From Alloacidobacterium dinghuense (GTDB lineage: Bacteria; Acidobacteriota; Terriglobia; Terriglobales; Acidobacteriaceae), in contig NZ_CP060394.1 in the NCBI RefSeq assembly GCF_014274465.1, positions 3,968,001 through 4,032,000 on the forward strand: a stretch of 64,000 bases of DNA. The letters are read 5' to 3'. The notes under the pieces are model-generated. The model searched no databases, had not been told where the DNA came from, and worked only from the letters and a program-made list of their open reading frames with translations. Shown here piece by piece: positions 26,098 through 34,246 of this stretch (positions are counted from its first letter, which is position 1; each line of letters opens with the position of its first letter). The position numbers were made by a program, and so were the translations under genes.

Positions 26098-26573
26098 TGA
26101 ACCCTCATCCGAATCCGGCAAACGACGTTGAGCGTCAGATCGATGCCGCATTGCATCATCTCTTGGCGCAGGCTCAAGCTCCTGCGAATCTCGAACACCG
26201 CATCCATGCCCGTTTGCTCCGCGAAGCGGAGCAGCACCGGGGCTTCGCCGTCAGATTCGGCGCCTTTGTCTCGCAACGGATTGTCTTCGCATCCGTCGCT
26301 GCTGCTCTGGCCTGCATCGCCATCGTGATTGGGAGCGTGCAGCATTCGCACCAGCGCGTGATACCCGCTACCGGAGTTCATCTGCCTGTTCCTGGCAACG
26401 GACTCGGCGCGGCATCTGGTGCGCGCATTGCGCCTCAGCCAGTCGCGGTTCCGGAACGCGGCGCGCATTCCCGCTCGGAGCGAAAGGCTACGGGTCGCGC
26501 CACGGTTTCCCGCGACGCGCACAAACCCAAAGGCGTTGCCGTACCTCAATCCACCGAACCCGAGAAGCCTTAG
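26097..26573 (+). CDS. Putative anti-sigma factor, single-pass membrane protein
   Basis: 158 residues from ATG 26097, overlapping the sigma stop by one base. A cytoplasmic N-terminal part rich in His/Arg helices (DVERQIDAALHHLLAQAQAPANLEHRIHARLLREAEQ) is followed by one transmembrane helix (IVFASVAAALACIAIVIGSV) and a Pro/Arg/Lys-rich tail. No zinc HxxxCxxC motif is present. The coupling to an ECF sigma gene and the topology support an anti-sigma role; this is inference. Confidence 0.65.
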   Translation: MNPHPNPANDVERQIDAALHHLLAQAQAPANLEHRIHARLLREAEQHRGFAVRFGAFVSQRIVFASVAAALACIAIVIGSVQHSHQRVIPATGVHLPVPGNGLGAASGARIAPQPVAVPERGAHSRSERKATGRATVSRDAHKPKGVAVPQSTEPEKP

Positions 26574-26908
26574 TTCGATAGGGCTTCAAAGAGCATGTGC
26601 AACAGGGCCAGCACAGCTGCGCCGATAAAGGCGGCACCGAAAGTCATAACGTAGAATCCAGGAACGACTCCGCTGGCGAGCTTCAGAATGAAGGCGTTAA
26701 TGACCAGAAAGAACAGCCCCAGAGTCAGGATTCCGAGGGGCAGGGTGATCAACTTCAGTAGTAATCCCAGCGTCACGTTGAGCAGGCCGATCACGATGAC
26801 GGCGATCAACGCTGCCGGAAGGTTAGCTACTTTAAAGCCTGGCACTAATTCCGCAACAATCAGCAGGGCAACCGCGTCAAGAATCCATCTCACCAGCAAC
26901 CGCAGCAT
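26570..26908 (-). CDS. Phage holin superfamily IV-type membrane protein
   Basis: 112 residues with four hydrophobic helices (LLIVAELVPGFKV, ALIAVIVIGLLNVTLGLLLKL, LGILTLGLFFLVINAFIL, MTFGAAFIGAAVLALLHML). The spacing and the NVTLGLLLKLITLPLGILTLGLF core match the 4-TM family of chromosomal holin-like proteins (PF04020). Many such genes are not phage genes; function unclear. It overlaps the end of the putative anti-sigma gene convergently. Confidence 0.85.
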   Translation of the reverse strand: MLRLLVRWILDAVALLIVAELVPGFKVANLPAALIAVIVIGLLNVTLGLLLKLITLPLGILTLGLFFLVINAFILKLASGVVPGFYVMTFGAAFIGAAVLALLHMLFEALSN

Positions 26909-27031
26909 ATTTTTGTTCTGACCTCGCTTTTTGGAGTGTTTGAACGTCTTCTAAGGGGAACCTCTCGAACCGTACCAGCGTACCTTGAGATAATCCAGGA
27001 AGAAAGACCAGAGGTAAAGACAGGGAAGTTT

Positions 27032-27871
27032 ATGCATCTCCGGCTTCTGCTGACCGCTCCCGTTCTGATGGCTGCAAGTGGCTACGCGCAGGCGACGCTG
27101 CAACCTTTGCCTGACGTTCCAACGCTCATGAAGCAGGTGGAGGATCACCAGCGCAAGCTTGACCAGGTGCGCGAGAACTACACCTACCACGAAGTGGTGA
27201 TCACCCACGAGCTGGACAAGAATGGCAACATCAAGAAGAACGAGAGCGAAGAGAACAACGTCTTCTTTGTAAACGGCCACGAAATCGACCGCAAGTTCAA
27301 GAAAGACGGCAAGGAACTGAACGAAGACCAGCAGAAGAAAGAACAGGAGCGCGTTGAGAAAGAAGTAGAGAAGGCTTCGAAGACGCCTCCCGGGCAATCG
27401 CTGGACAAGAACGAAGTGAGCGTGAGCCGTCTGCTCCAGATCATGAAGGTTTCGAACGCGCGACGCGAGCAGATGGATGGCCGCAGCGTGATTGCGTTCG
27501 ACTTTACCGGCGATCCGCATGCGAAGACGCATGGCATCGCGGAGAATGCTTCGAAGAAGCTCTCCGGCACAATCTGGATTGACGAAAACGATCGCCAGGT
27601 TCGGCGCATGATTGCGCGCTTCGATGACAACTTCCATCTCGGCTTTGGACTGTTCAGCGTCGGCAAAGGAAGCACCTTCGCCTTCGATCAGAAGCTTGTT
27701 AACAATGAGCTTTGGCTGCCGACGGGCGCGCAGGCTCATGTCGTGGCTCACGCGGTCGGCATCCTTGGCTGGCGCGGCGACATTGCCGTTACCGATAACG
27801 ACTACGAGAAGTTTCACGCCGATGCGGTGCAACAGGCGGGCGCGACGGTCGTCAATCCTCCAACACACTAA
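27032..27871 (+). CDS. Secreted protein of unknown function
   Basis: 279 residues from ATG 27032. A signal peptide MHLRLLLTAPVLMAASGYAQ is followed by a highly charged Lys/Glu-rich middle (EDQQKKEQERVEKEVEKA) that may form a coiled coil, then a beta-rich part (SGTIWIDENDRQVRRMIARFDDNFHLGFGLFSVGKG) resembling an outer-membrane lipoprotein-carrier fold. Likely periplasmic. I do not recognise a named family. A terminator follows directly. Confidence 0.7.
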   Translation: MHLRLLLTAPVLMAASGYAQATLQPLPDVPTLMKQVEDHQRKLDQVRENYTYHEVVITHELDKNGNIKKNESEENNVFFVNGHEIDRKFKKDGKELNEDQQKKEQERVEKEVEKASKTPPGQSLDKNEVSVSRLLQIMKVSNARREQMDGRSVIAFDFTGDPHAKTHGIAENASKKLSGTIWIDENDRQVRRMIARFDDNFHLGFGLFSVGKGSTFAFDQKLVNNELWLPTGAQAHVVAHAVGILGWRGDIAVTDNDYEKFHADAVQQAGATVVNPPTH

Positions 27872-27872
27872 C

Positions 27873-27904
27873 AAAAAGACCGCCGGTTCGACGGCGGTCT
27901 TTTT
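27873..27904. terminator. Bidirectional terminator
   Basis: AAAAAGACCGCCG and CGGCGGTCTTTTT pair around GTTCGA. The long A and T runs serve both the secreted protein on the plus strand and the Spy-like gene on the minus strand. Confidence 0.88.
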
Positions 27905-27924
27905 GTAACTGAATCAGATACAGA

Positions 27925-28362
27925 TTACTGCTGCGGCTGGGATGGGGGCGTTCCTGCTCCACCGCCTGATCTTTCCTGCATCCGTTCCTGCATCCTTTGC
28001 TGCATGGCTTCGTACTTCTGCTTCTGCTGATCGTTCAGCACGGCTTCAATCTTACTGGTCGTATCGGCGTGCAGGCTCTTGGCCTTCGCCATCTTGTCGT
28101 CGCGCGAGAGCGATGAGTCCTGGTGAAGCTGCATCATCTGCTGTTGCTGACTATCGAGAATCGGCTTGATCTGCGTCTGCTGATCCGAGGTCAGGTTCAA
28201 GGCTTTCGTCAGATGTTCCAGCTGACTATTCGCGTCCATACGCCCGTGTGGTTCATGCATCGGGGGCGCGGTGGTTGTAGCAGTGGATTGATCCTGCGCG
28301 AATGCCGTCATTCCAAGCCCGAGCAGGCCAGTGAGTGCTATCGTACAGAGTGTTTTTCGCAT
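27925..28362 (-). CDS. Spy/CpxP-like periplasmic protein
   Basis: 145 residues from ATG 28362 (MRKTLCTIALTGLLGLGMTAFAQDQS). After the signal peptide it is all helix, Gln/Met-rich, with the pattern LTKALNLTSDQQTQIKPILDSQQQQM, related to LTxxQ-repeat Spy/CpxP proteins that act as ATP-independent chaperones. The tail is Gly/Pro/Gln. A longer in-frame extension to 28488 is not used. Confidence 0.78.
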   Translation of the reverse strand: MRKTLCTIALTGLLGLGMTAFAQDQSTATTTAPPMHEPHGRMDANSQLEHLTKALNLTSDQQTQIKPILDSQQQQMMQLHQDSSLSRDDKMAKAKSLHADTTSKIEAVLNDQQKQKYEAMQQRMQERMQERSGGGAGTPPSQPQQ

Positions 28363-28518
28363 AGTGTGTGATTCCTCCAACACTGATTCAGAACACCGTC
28401 TGGCGCGCTGGGTTGCGCTCACCCCGGTGGATGGGCGCTTCCAATGCAGATAGACGCAGAATGTTGGATGAAAGGCGACCTGTCGCACAACTTTTATCTG
28501 TGCGCGGGTTTCATTGCA

Positions 28519-29127
28519 TCACTTCGGCGCGAGATGGGATGTCGAAAGTGGCGGCATCACGGCCGGTTCCGAGCGCAGGCCGCAGGCGAGCAGACCTTCG
28601 GCATGTTCCTGAGGGTGCGGGACATAGGCGTAGGCGAAGACCGCGCGGTATTCGTGCTCGCCCGGATTATTGCAGATGGCACAGCTCGGACGATACGCGA
28701 TTGCGGGATGATCGTGCACGGTCTCGGTCCATTCATGCGAGGCGTGTGGGGCAATCGCGATGTATTGCGGATGCTGCGGCGGATCTTTCGGCTGGTAGGC
28801 GAAGACCTCGCCCTTCTCGTTATCGGCATCGACGAAGCTGCCACCAGAGCCGCTCGATGCGCGCCACAACCATTTCGTTCCAACGTGCGCGTACCAGTGG
28901 GCGCTGGATGGAACGGGCTCCGCGAGGCGGATCTCTTTATTTGTATCGTTCTTGATTACAAATACAAATCCCGGTCCTTTACCTGGTTCGGCTTCGGCGA
29001 GGTAGTTCGCCGTGAGTGTGATGTGGGAGCATAGCGGGACGTAGGGGCCGGGGTGGTGGGTGACAGCTCGACCGGTGGAGACGGTTATGGCTATCAGTGC
29101 CGTGAAGATCGCTTTGGAGGTACTCAT
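28519..29127 (-). CDS. Secreted hypothetical protein
   Basis: 202 residues from MSTSKAIFTALIAITVSTGRA, a signal-peptide-like start. The rest is beta-rich: SHITLTANYLAEAEPGKGPGFVFVIKNDTNKEIRLAEPVPSSAHWYAHVGTKWLWR. Two Cys (AICNN and later LLACG) could pair. Not recognised. It shares its strand with the Spy-like gene and is 150 bases upstream of it. Confidence 0.65.
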   Translation of the reverse strand: MSTSKAIFTALIAITVSTGRAVTHHPGPYVPLCSHITLTANYLAEAEPGKGPGFVFVIKNDTNKEIRLAEPVPSSAHWYAHVGTKWLWRASSGSGGSFVDADNEKGEVFAYQPKDPPQHPQYIAIAPHASHEWTETVHDHPAIAYRPSCAICNNPGEHEYRAVFAYAYVPHPQEHAEGLLACGLRSEPAVMPPLSTSHLAPK

Positions 29128-29146
29128 CAACGTTAGACTATCGTGC

Positions 29147-29437
29147 TCACAAGGTTTTGGCGGCTAACTGGAGCGAGGTGATGAGAACCTGTGCGCGGCA
29201 GACGCTGATGTCGCCGTTCGCGAGGGCGTGAACGGTCTGCGAGATAACCTGTTGCACGGCATCATGGCTGCTGAGTTCCGGAAGAGGCCCAAGCAGGGCG
29301 GTCTGCCGTAGTCGGTAGGGGCGAGGAGCGTGCCGCTTACGCGTGGGCGAGTGATGGTGACAGTGGGTCTTGCCGCGAAGGGCGATGGCGCGGCACTTCT
29401 TTCCGCCGGGCAGGACGTGCTGGCATTCGGGGATCAT
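29147..29437 (-). CDS. Small Cys/His-rich protein
   Basis: 96 residues. The N-terminus has CQHVLPGGKKCRAIALRGKTHCHHH, four Cys/His groups that look like a zinc site, then a basic linker and a helix (AVQQVISQTVHALANGDISVCRAQVLITSLQLAAKTL). Short proteins with this pattern occur near mobile regions in acidobacteria, but no function is known to me. The start codon has GAGGACCAACC before it. Confidence 0.55.
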   Translation of the reverse strand: MIPECQHVLPGGKKCRAIALRGKTHCHHHSPTRKRHAPRPYRLRQTALLGPLPELSSHDAVQQVISQTVHALANGDISVCRAQVLITSLQLAAKTL

Positions 29438-29601
29438 GGTTGGTCCTCATGGGCGATGGGGTAGCCCGGATATTCCTGGAAACAGGGATCTTTGGTAAAG
29501 ATGGCGCTATCTATTTGTAATTACAGGGCTTATTTCTATCTATTTGATTCTATTGGCTCTAAAGATCGCAAATTTACCGCAAAACAAGATAGTCGTGCAG
29601 T

Positions 29602-29757
29602 TTGAAAATTGATTCGGAAGCGGCGGTGGACTGTGGACAGCCAGTGAAGGAAAAGGCCGCTCCAAAACCGAAGAAAAAAACTGCAAAGAAGAAGTCTCGC
29701 GAAGACATTAACCAAACTGCTGCGCGTATCGTTAAAGAAGCGACGGAGAAGAGCTAG
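29602..29757 (+). CDS. Small Lys-rich protein (51 aa)
   Basis: Frame from TTG 29602 to TAG 29757: a Lys/Pro-rich start (KPKKKTAKKKSREDIN), then QTAARIVKEATEKS. The second part looks like an amphipathic helix. The start is uncertain; GTG 29626 is an alternative. The stop lies directly against the end of the convergent toxin gene at 29758. Too short for a family call. Confidence 0.45.
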   Translation: MKIDSEAAVDCGQPVKEKAAPKPKKKTAKKKSREDINQTAARIVKEATEKS

Positions 29758-30240
29758 CTAGTTTGGCTTGTTTGGCGACTGGGGAAATGTTCGCGAAATG
29801 CGGACACCATACTCGCTTATAGCTTTGTCGAATAGTCCCGACTGTAAAAGGCTCTGGAAGATTGCATATGGATCGTTAGCGTCGCCTTCTTTACGCAGGG
29901 TCTCCGCGATGAAAAGTATACAAACGCGGCGCAACTTCGATGAGGCGATCCAGCAAACTCTCAGCCTGCCCTTCCGCAATCTGAAGATGTTTGATAGATC
30001 GCCTCTAAGGGCGTACTTTTTGTTGAGCGGATCGTTCGGGATTATGCGCTTAACGGCGTCTTTGACCATGTTGAAGGTTGTGCAGTTGGCGCTTACATAG
30101 TTCCCAGCTGCCTCAGCCGCCTTTGCGGCGCGTGCTAATTTGACATAGACAGCCTCGGCTGAGGCTGTCATATCGACATCATAGGGTAAACCGGAAGTCC
30201 GGCCTGCTTGTCCAGTGTTCTTCCGATTCTTCCCTGCCAT
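29758..30240 (-). CDS. RelE-like toxin
   Basis: 160 residues. The core YALRGDLSNIFRLRKGRLRVCWIASSKLRRVCILFIAETLRKEGDANDPYAIF has the RelE-like layout: basic residues, R-x-R-V-x-W/Y strand and a C-terminal ETLRKEGDANDP. An N-terminal extension is Lys/Arg-rich. It follows an antitoxin gene by only three bases. Targets are unproven; RelE relatives usually cleave mRNA at the ribosome. Confidence 0.7.
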   Translation of the reverse strand: MAGKNRKNTGQAGRTSGLPYDVDMTASAEAVYVKLARAAKAAEAAGNYVSANCTTFNMVKDAVKRIIPNDPLNKKYALRGDLSNIFRLRKGRLRVCWIASSKLRRVCILFIAETLRKEGDANDPYAIFQSLLQSGLFDKAISEYGVRISRTFPQSPNKPN

Positions 30241-30243
30241 TGT

Positions 30244-30564
30244 TTACTCCCTCTCCAAATCTGCTTCGATTTCAGCTAGGGAGCGAATGCGACCAGAACG
30301 GATGTCTTCGAAGGCTGCCAATAGACTTGCACGCTCAGCCTCGTTTGAAAGCATTTCAATCATGCTCAACATAGCGTTAAATTCCTCTCTCATCTCCTGA
30401 AATTTCTTATAAGAGAGAAGCACCGAAAGGGGGGTATCGTTCTCCTGAATAACGAACGTTTCGTCTCTTTGCTCCTTGAGTTTGGTGGCGTTCAGATCGC
30501 GCAACTTACTGACACCAACAAACTTGACGTCAGGGTCAATAACGGGAAGTGCGCTTGCTGCCAT
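30244..30564 (-). CDS. Phd/YefM-like antitoxin
   Basis: 106 residues. The N-terminal KFVGVSKLRDLNATKLKEQRDETFVIQENDTPLSVLLSYKKFQEM fits the Phd/YefM DNA-binding fold, followed by acidic helices that would bind the toxin. It precedes the RelE-like gene by three bases, the usual order. A perfect 31-nt palindrome starts about 30 bases upstream, most likely its operator. Confidence 0.75.
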   Translation of the reverse strand: MAASALPVIDPDVKFVGVSKLRDLNATKLKEQRDETFVIQENDTPLSVLLSYKKFQEMREEFNAMLSMIEMLSNEAERASLLAAFEDIRSGRIRSLAEIEADLERE

Positions 30565-30594
30565 TTATATCCTCTCTTTCCCAAGTCTCGTATC

Positions 30595-30625
30595 AAAGTA
30601 GAGTGAACAGTGTTCACTCTACTTT
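30595..30625. promoter_or_regulatory. Perfect 31-nt palindrome, predicted antitoxin operator
   Basis: AAAGTAGAGTGAACA, one central G, then TGTTCACTCTACTTT: 15 bp of perfect dyad symmetry around a single base. Such long symmetric sites suit dimeric repressors. It sits 30 bases upstream of the Phd/YefM-like antitoxin, the normal place for autoregulation. The stem could also form a hairpin if transcribed. Confidence 0.6.
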
Positions 30626-30752
30626 TAGACGTTCTTAGAGCATTATATCGACATCTTCTTGACTGTCAATAGTTAATTATTGGACGAACAAATACGGTAA
30701 ATGGTGGCATTATATTGACAAAAATATGACAATAAACCACAATTATATTGTC

Positions 30753-30986
30753 ATGAATCGCCTTTCCACCGCTAAGCGCGTACAAGTGACTTCCGCTCTA
30801 GTTGAGGGGAACAGCATTAACGCAATCGTTCGTATGACGGGCACCGCGAAGCATGCAGTCCTTGAACCCATCGAGGACATGGGCTGCGCTTGCGCCGCCT
30901 ATCATCACTAGCCCGCGATGGAGGCAGGAATTGCCAATCACGTCCGGTCGCTGGAAGAATTGGTCGCACTTTTGGACAGGAAAAGC
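30753..30986 (+). pseudogene. Internally deleted IS1-like transposase
   Basis: The frame from ATG 30753 reads MNRLSTAKRVQVTSALVEGNSINAIVRMTG, the N-terminus of IS1-like transposases, to ACAAYHH, a TAG at 30909-30911, then in the same frame PAMEAGIANHVRSLEELVALLD, which resembles their C-terminal end. The ~200-residue DDE catalytic middle is missing. The two ends are directly joined, so an internal deletion rather than gradual decay is likely. It is non-functional. Confidence 0.75.
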
Positions 30987-31007
30987 GGCATAGGAGGCCG
31001 CGACAGA

Positions 31008-31268
31008 ATGACGAAATACGAGGGCCAAAAATTTACAAAGGCGGCTTTCGTTATGGAAGACTGCTTCTTTGTTAATTGCGTCCTGACCGACTGCGATCTC
31101 TTTTATTCGGGTGGCGATGTTGAGTCTGTGAATCTGAAGACTGAGAACTGCCGCTGGCATTGGCGTGGGCCTGCCCTGAGGACCGCTCAGCTGATGGGTG
31201 CGTTGGGAATGTTAAAGGCCCCGCAAATGCCACCGTTACCGGTTGTGGACAATTCGAAGCTGAATTAA
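31008..31268 (+). CDS. Small conserved hypothetical protein
   Basis: 86 residues from ATG 31008, with AGGAGG ten bases upstream (30992-30997). It reads MTKYEGQKFTKAAFVMEDCFFVNCVLTDCDLFYSGGDVESVNLKTENCRWHWRG. Repeated C-x-F-x-N-C and N-C-x-W patterns resemble a single turn of a pentapeptide-like or beta-helix fold. It lies just after the IS1-like remnant, so its ribosome-binding site lies in former IS DNA. Function unknown. Confidence 0.65.
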   Translation: MTKYEGQKFTKAAFVMEDCFFVNCVLTDCDLFYSGGDVESVNLKTENCRWHWRGPALRTAQLMGALGMLKAPQMPPLPVVDNSKLN

Positions 31269-31412
31269 CTTTCGCAGTGACGGGCATAAAGACTCCTTTA
31301 GGTCGGAACTACATTCTTCCTGATAGTGCCGAAATCTGCAAGTTCGCTTCCATAGCGTCCTCAAGGATATCGGCATTTATTAGGGAAACAAGCTGCACCA
31401 CTACCCAAAGAA

Positions 31413-31440
31413 AAAGCCTGCCGGAGTGTCGGCAGGCTTT
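31413..31440. terminator. Hairpin terminator
   Basis: AAAGCCTGCC and GGCAGGCTTT form a perfect 10-bp stem around GGAGTGTC. It lies 145 bases after the nearest stop codon, so the gene it ends is unclear. Confidence 0.65.
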
Positions 31441-31534
31441 CTTTCTTCTCTCTTTTTATTTTACCGCAGATGGGCATAATTCCACGCCAAGTTGGGCCGG
31501 CTATTTTCTATTTGGATTCAACGACTTGGAAATT

Positions 31535-32010
31535 ATTTTGCTGAGGACCCCCTTGACAAAGGAGAAACAGGGAAAGCCCGGGGCTGAAGCCCCTCTTTGT
31601 TGAGGTTCTAACGCGGGGCTGAAGCCCCGCTCTTTCACCGCCGTCCTGCTAGCGCAGGACAATCAGTCCAACTAAATCCTCCGTCAAAGGGATCACCATT
31701 ATGATTTTGCTGAGGACCCCCTTGACAACGGAAGAGCGTGGAAGGAAGCTCCGAGGCTGAAGCCCCTCTTTGTTGAGGTTCTAACGCGGGGCTGAAGCCC
31801 CGCTCTTTCACCGCCGTCCTGCTAGCGCAGGACAATCAGTCCAACTAAATCCTCCGTCAAAGGGATCACTATTATTATTTTGCTGAGGACCCTCTTGACA
31901 ACGGAAGAGCGTGGAGAAACCCCGGGGCTAAAGCCCCTTCTTTGTTTGGGCCTAATGCGGGGCTGAAGCCCCGCTCTTCTACCGTCGTCCTGCTCCGCAG
32001 GACAAAAGGT
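31535..32010. repeat. Three tandem ~170-bp repeats with GGGGCTGAAGCCCC hairpins
   Basis: The anchor ATTTTGCTGAGGACC occurs at 31535, 31704 and 31877, giving periods of 169 and 173. Each copy carries two palindromes of the GGGGCTGAAGCCCC type, the segment CCGTCCTGCT-AGCGCAGGACAA, and (copies 1-2) TCCAACTAAATCCTCCGTCAAAGGGATCA. Copies 1 and 2 are nearly identical; copy 3 is more diverged and loses its end. Not a CRISPR: no unique spacers, and units are long. Confidence 0.75.
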
Positions 32011-32321
32011 CCATTCCGGTCCCTGTCAGTCCATTCCGATCTTTGTTAAAGGTATCTAGCTCATTGTTTTCAAGGCAAGGGCTGGACAAGCTATCGCGCC
32101 GGGCACGGTCCTGAGGGCAGGTTTCAGGCTTGGACTGCGAATTGTCAGAGACGTTGCCGGAACTATTGCGGGGCGATTGGGTTTGAACTGAGTTGATCGT
32201 TCTTCTCTGGCCGAATCCAACTGGTACGTGTACAAAGTACCTGAGAATAGCGACGGCGTTTCGGGATCGGTCGCGGGCGGAAGAGCGGCTACGGCAGTTT
32301 CCGTGTCCTGAGGGGAACAAC

Positions 32322-34160
32322 ATGGAACCCTGCGAACATTGGCGAGCGCTGCATCCAGCCTCGCTTTTTAACCTCCCAACGGATCGTTCTTCTGCTGCAC
32401 AATCCGTCCTCCGCAAGAAGCGCCATTTTCTCAGGGCATTGCTTTTCGCGCTGATCCTGTTGCCTGTGGGGACGGTTTTCGCGCAACAGTATCCGCAGAT
32501 TGGGCCGTCGTATGATGCGCAGCAGTCGCAGGGCTATAGTGCGCAGAGCTATGGGGCGCAGAACTATCCGGCGCAAAACAATGGAGCGCAGAACTATGGG
32601 GGGACGCAGGATTATGGGGCGCCTCCGCCGGTTGATGCGGAAGCGGAGCCGCAACCTTACCAGCAACAGCAGTATGGCGACCAGCAACAGCAGTATGCCG
32701 GTGGTCAGACGCAGGCTTTAGGTGCGGATCAGCTGGAACAGCTGGTGGCGCCGATTGCTCTTTATCCCGACAACCTGGTGGCGATGGTGCTGGCGGCTTC
32801 GACGTATCCTATGCAGGTGGTGCAGGCCGATCACTGGATGCAGGCGCAAGGCAATGTTTCTGCCGACCAGATTGCTGCTGAAGCGAATGTTGCGTCGTGG
32901 GATCCGAGTGTGAAGGCACTGACGGCGTTTCCGCAGGTGCTGGCGCAGATGGATAGGAATCTGCAATGGACTGCTGCGTTGGGCAATGCGTACTTCAACC
33001 AGCCGCAGGATGTGATGGAGGCGGTGCAGGAGATGCGCCAGCGCGCGCAGACGGCGGGGAACCTGCAGAACACTCCGCAGGAGACGGTGGGCTACTACCA
33101 GGGCAATATTGCGCTGTATCCGGCGAATCCGCAGGTGGTGTATGTGCCGACGTATAACCCGTGGGCGGTCTATGGGCAGCCGGTCGCGCCCTATCCCGGA
33201 TTTTCTCTGCTTGGGGCGCTGGGATCGTTCTTTGGCTCGTCGCCGATACAGTGGGGGCTGGGGATTGCGATGTCGGCATTCAGCCATACGCCGTTTGGCT
33301 GGCTGACTTGGGGATTGAACTGGCTGACGCAATCGGTGCTCTTTCATCAGTCGAATTACTACACGAACAGCGCCACGGTCCGTGACTGGCACTTGCCGCC
33401 GGGGCACATGCGCGCCTTTTCCGGACAACGCAATGGCTTTGCGACAGCCAGCTATAACCGTGGCGGGTACGGCGGGGGATATGGATCGGGATTTGCCCGC
33501 CAGCCGCAACGATATGGCTACGGCCAGACCACGAATTATGGCCGCGGATATCAGGCCCCTGCTTTCGGGAATACGCGGCCGACACAGGAGGCTTTCAACC
33601 GAACGTCGCCGATGATGGGCAGCCCGCAGCAGTATAGTCGTCCAAGCTTTCCAAGCTATCGTTCGAGCCCTGGTTATGGATCTGGTTATCGGGCCGGCTC
33701 TGGGTTGGGCTACGGATCCAGCTATGGATCTGGCTTTTATGGGAGGCCTGCGGAGAATTTCTCAGGAAGATCGGTCCCGACTTTCAGCGGTTCTATGCCT
33801 GCATATCGCGCCCCGGCATCGAGCTTTGCGCACAATGATGCCGGGCAGCGATCGTATAACGGGTTTTCTGGTAACGGGTTTTCTGGTAACGGGTTTTCCG
33901 GCAGTGCGTTTTCGGGCCGAGCATCTGGCGGCAATGGGTTTAGCGGATATTCCGGCAAGCAGCCGCATTCAGGTGGCTTCCATCTTTTCGGCGGCGGCCA
34001 TTCTTCTGAGAACTCTTTCGGTGGCGGCCATGCGCCGAAGGGTTTCAGCGGGGGGAAGGGATTCAGTTCACATTCCGGCGGCGGTTTTCATATGCCGGGC
34101 GGACACTCAGGCGGGGGTGGGCATTCGGGTGGACACGGTGGAGGCGGGCATCATCACTGA
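32322..34160 (+). CDS. Secreted DUF3300 protein with repeat-rich C-terminus
   Basis: 612 residues from ATG 32322, with GAGGGGAAC upstream. Signal-like hydrophobic helix (FLRALLFALILLPVGTVFAQQ), a Gln/Tyr/Gly-rich region (AQNYGGTQDYGAP), then the DUF3300 core: LEQLVAPIALYPDNLVAMVLAASTYPMQVVQADHWMQAQGN, WDPSVKALTAFPQVLAQM and VVYVPTYNPWAVYGQP. The last ~250 residues are Gly/Ser/Phe repeats, including three NGFSG units, ending in a Gly/His-rich tail. Family function is unknown; envelope location likely. Confidence 0.85.
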   Translation: MEPCEHWRALHPASLFNLPTDRSSAAQSVLRKKRHFLRALLFALILLPVGTVFAQQYPQIGPSYDAQQSQGYSAQSYGAQNYPAQNNGAQNYGGTQDYGAPPPVDAEAEPQPYQQQQYGDQQQQYAGGQTQALGADQLEQLVAPIALYPDNLVAMVLAASTYPMQVVQADHWMQAQGNVSADQIAAEANVASWDPSVKALTAFPQVLAQMDRNLQWTAALGNAYFNQPQDVMEAVQEMRQRAQTAGNLQNTPQETVGYYQGNIALYPANPQVVYVPTYNPWAVYGQPVAPYPGFSLLGALGSFFGSSPIQWGLGIAMSAFSHTPFGWLTWGLNWLTQSVLFHQSNYYTNSATVRDWHLPPGHMRAFSGQRNGFATASYNRGGYGGGYGSGFARQPQRYGYGQTTNYGRGYQAPAFGNTRPTQEAFNRTSPMMGSPQQYSRPSFPSYRSSPGYGSGYRAGSGLGYGSSYGSGFYGRPAENFSGRSVPTFSGSMPAYRAPASSFAHNDAGQRSYNGFSGNGFSGNGFSGSAFSGRASGGNGFSGYSGKQPHSGGFHLFGGGHSSENSFGGGHAPKGFSGGKGFSSHSGGGFHMPGGHSGGGGHSGGHGGGGHHH

Positions 34161-34246
34161 GCCAGATGTGCCGCTTGCGCGCGACATATTCTTCGAGCCG
34201 AATTGCGCGGCTGGAAGTTTCTGCCGCATCGTGATATCACCTTGGC

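Larger units (their letters stand above)
31269..32321. other. Non-coding region with terminator and tandem repeats
   Basis: More than 1 kb with no supportable gene. It contains one terminator (31413-31440) and three tandem copies of a ~170-bp unit (31535-32010). 32011-32321 shows no gene or repeat I can identify; it is presumably the upstream region of the DUF3300 gene. Confidence 0.6.

Noticed and set aside
26570-26908. Phage remnant based on the holin-like protein
   Set aside because: This holin-like family is common on chromosomes without prophage; no other phage gene is nearby.
26951-27874. 307-residue antisense frame opposite the charged secreted protein
   Set aside because: It mirrors the Lys/Glu-rich gene on the plus strand; its composition (Leu/Val/Phe-rich, no motif) is that of a shadow frame.
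31535-32010. Possible CRISPR array
   Set aside because: Units are about 170 bp with no unique spacers between short repeats, and no cas genes are present.
32718-33509. 263-residue antisense frame opposite DUF3300
   Set aside because: Arg/His-rich shadow of the DUF3300 gene, whose domain signature is clear.
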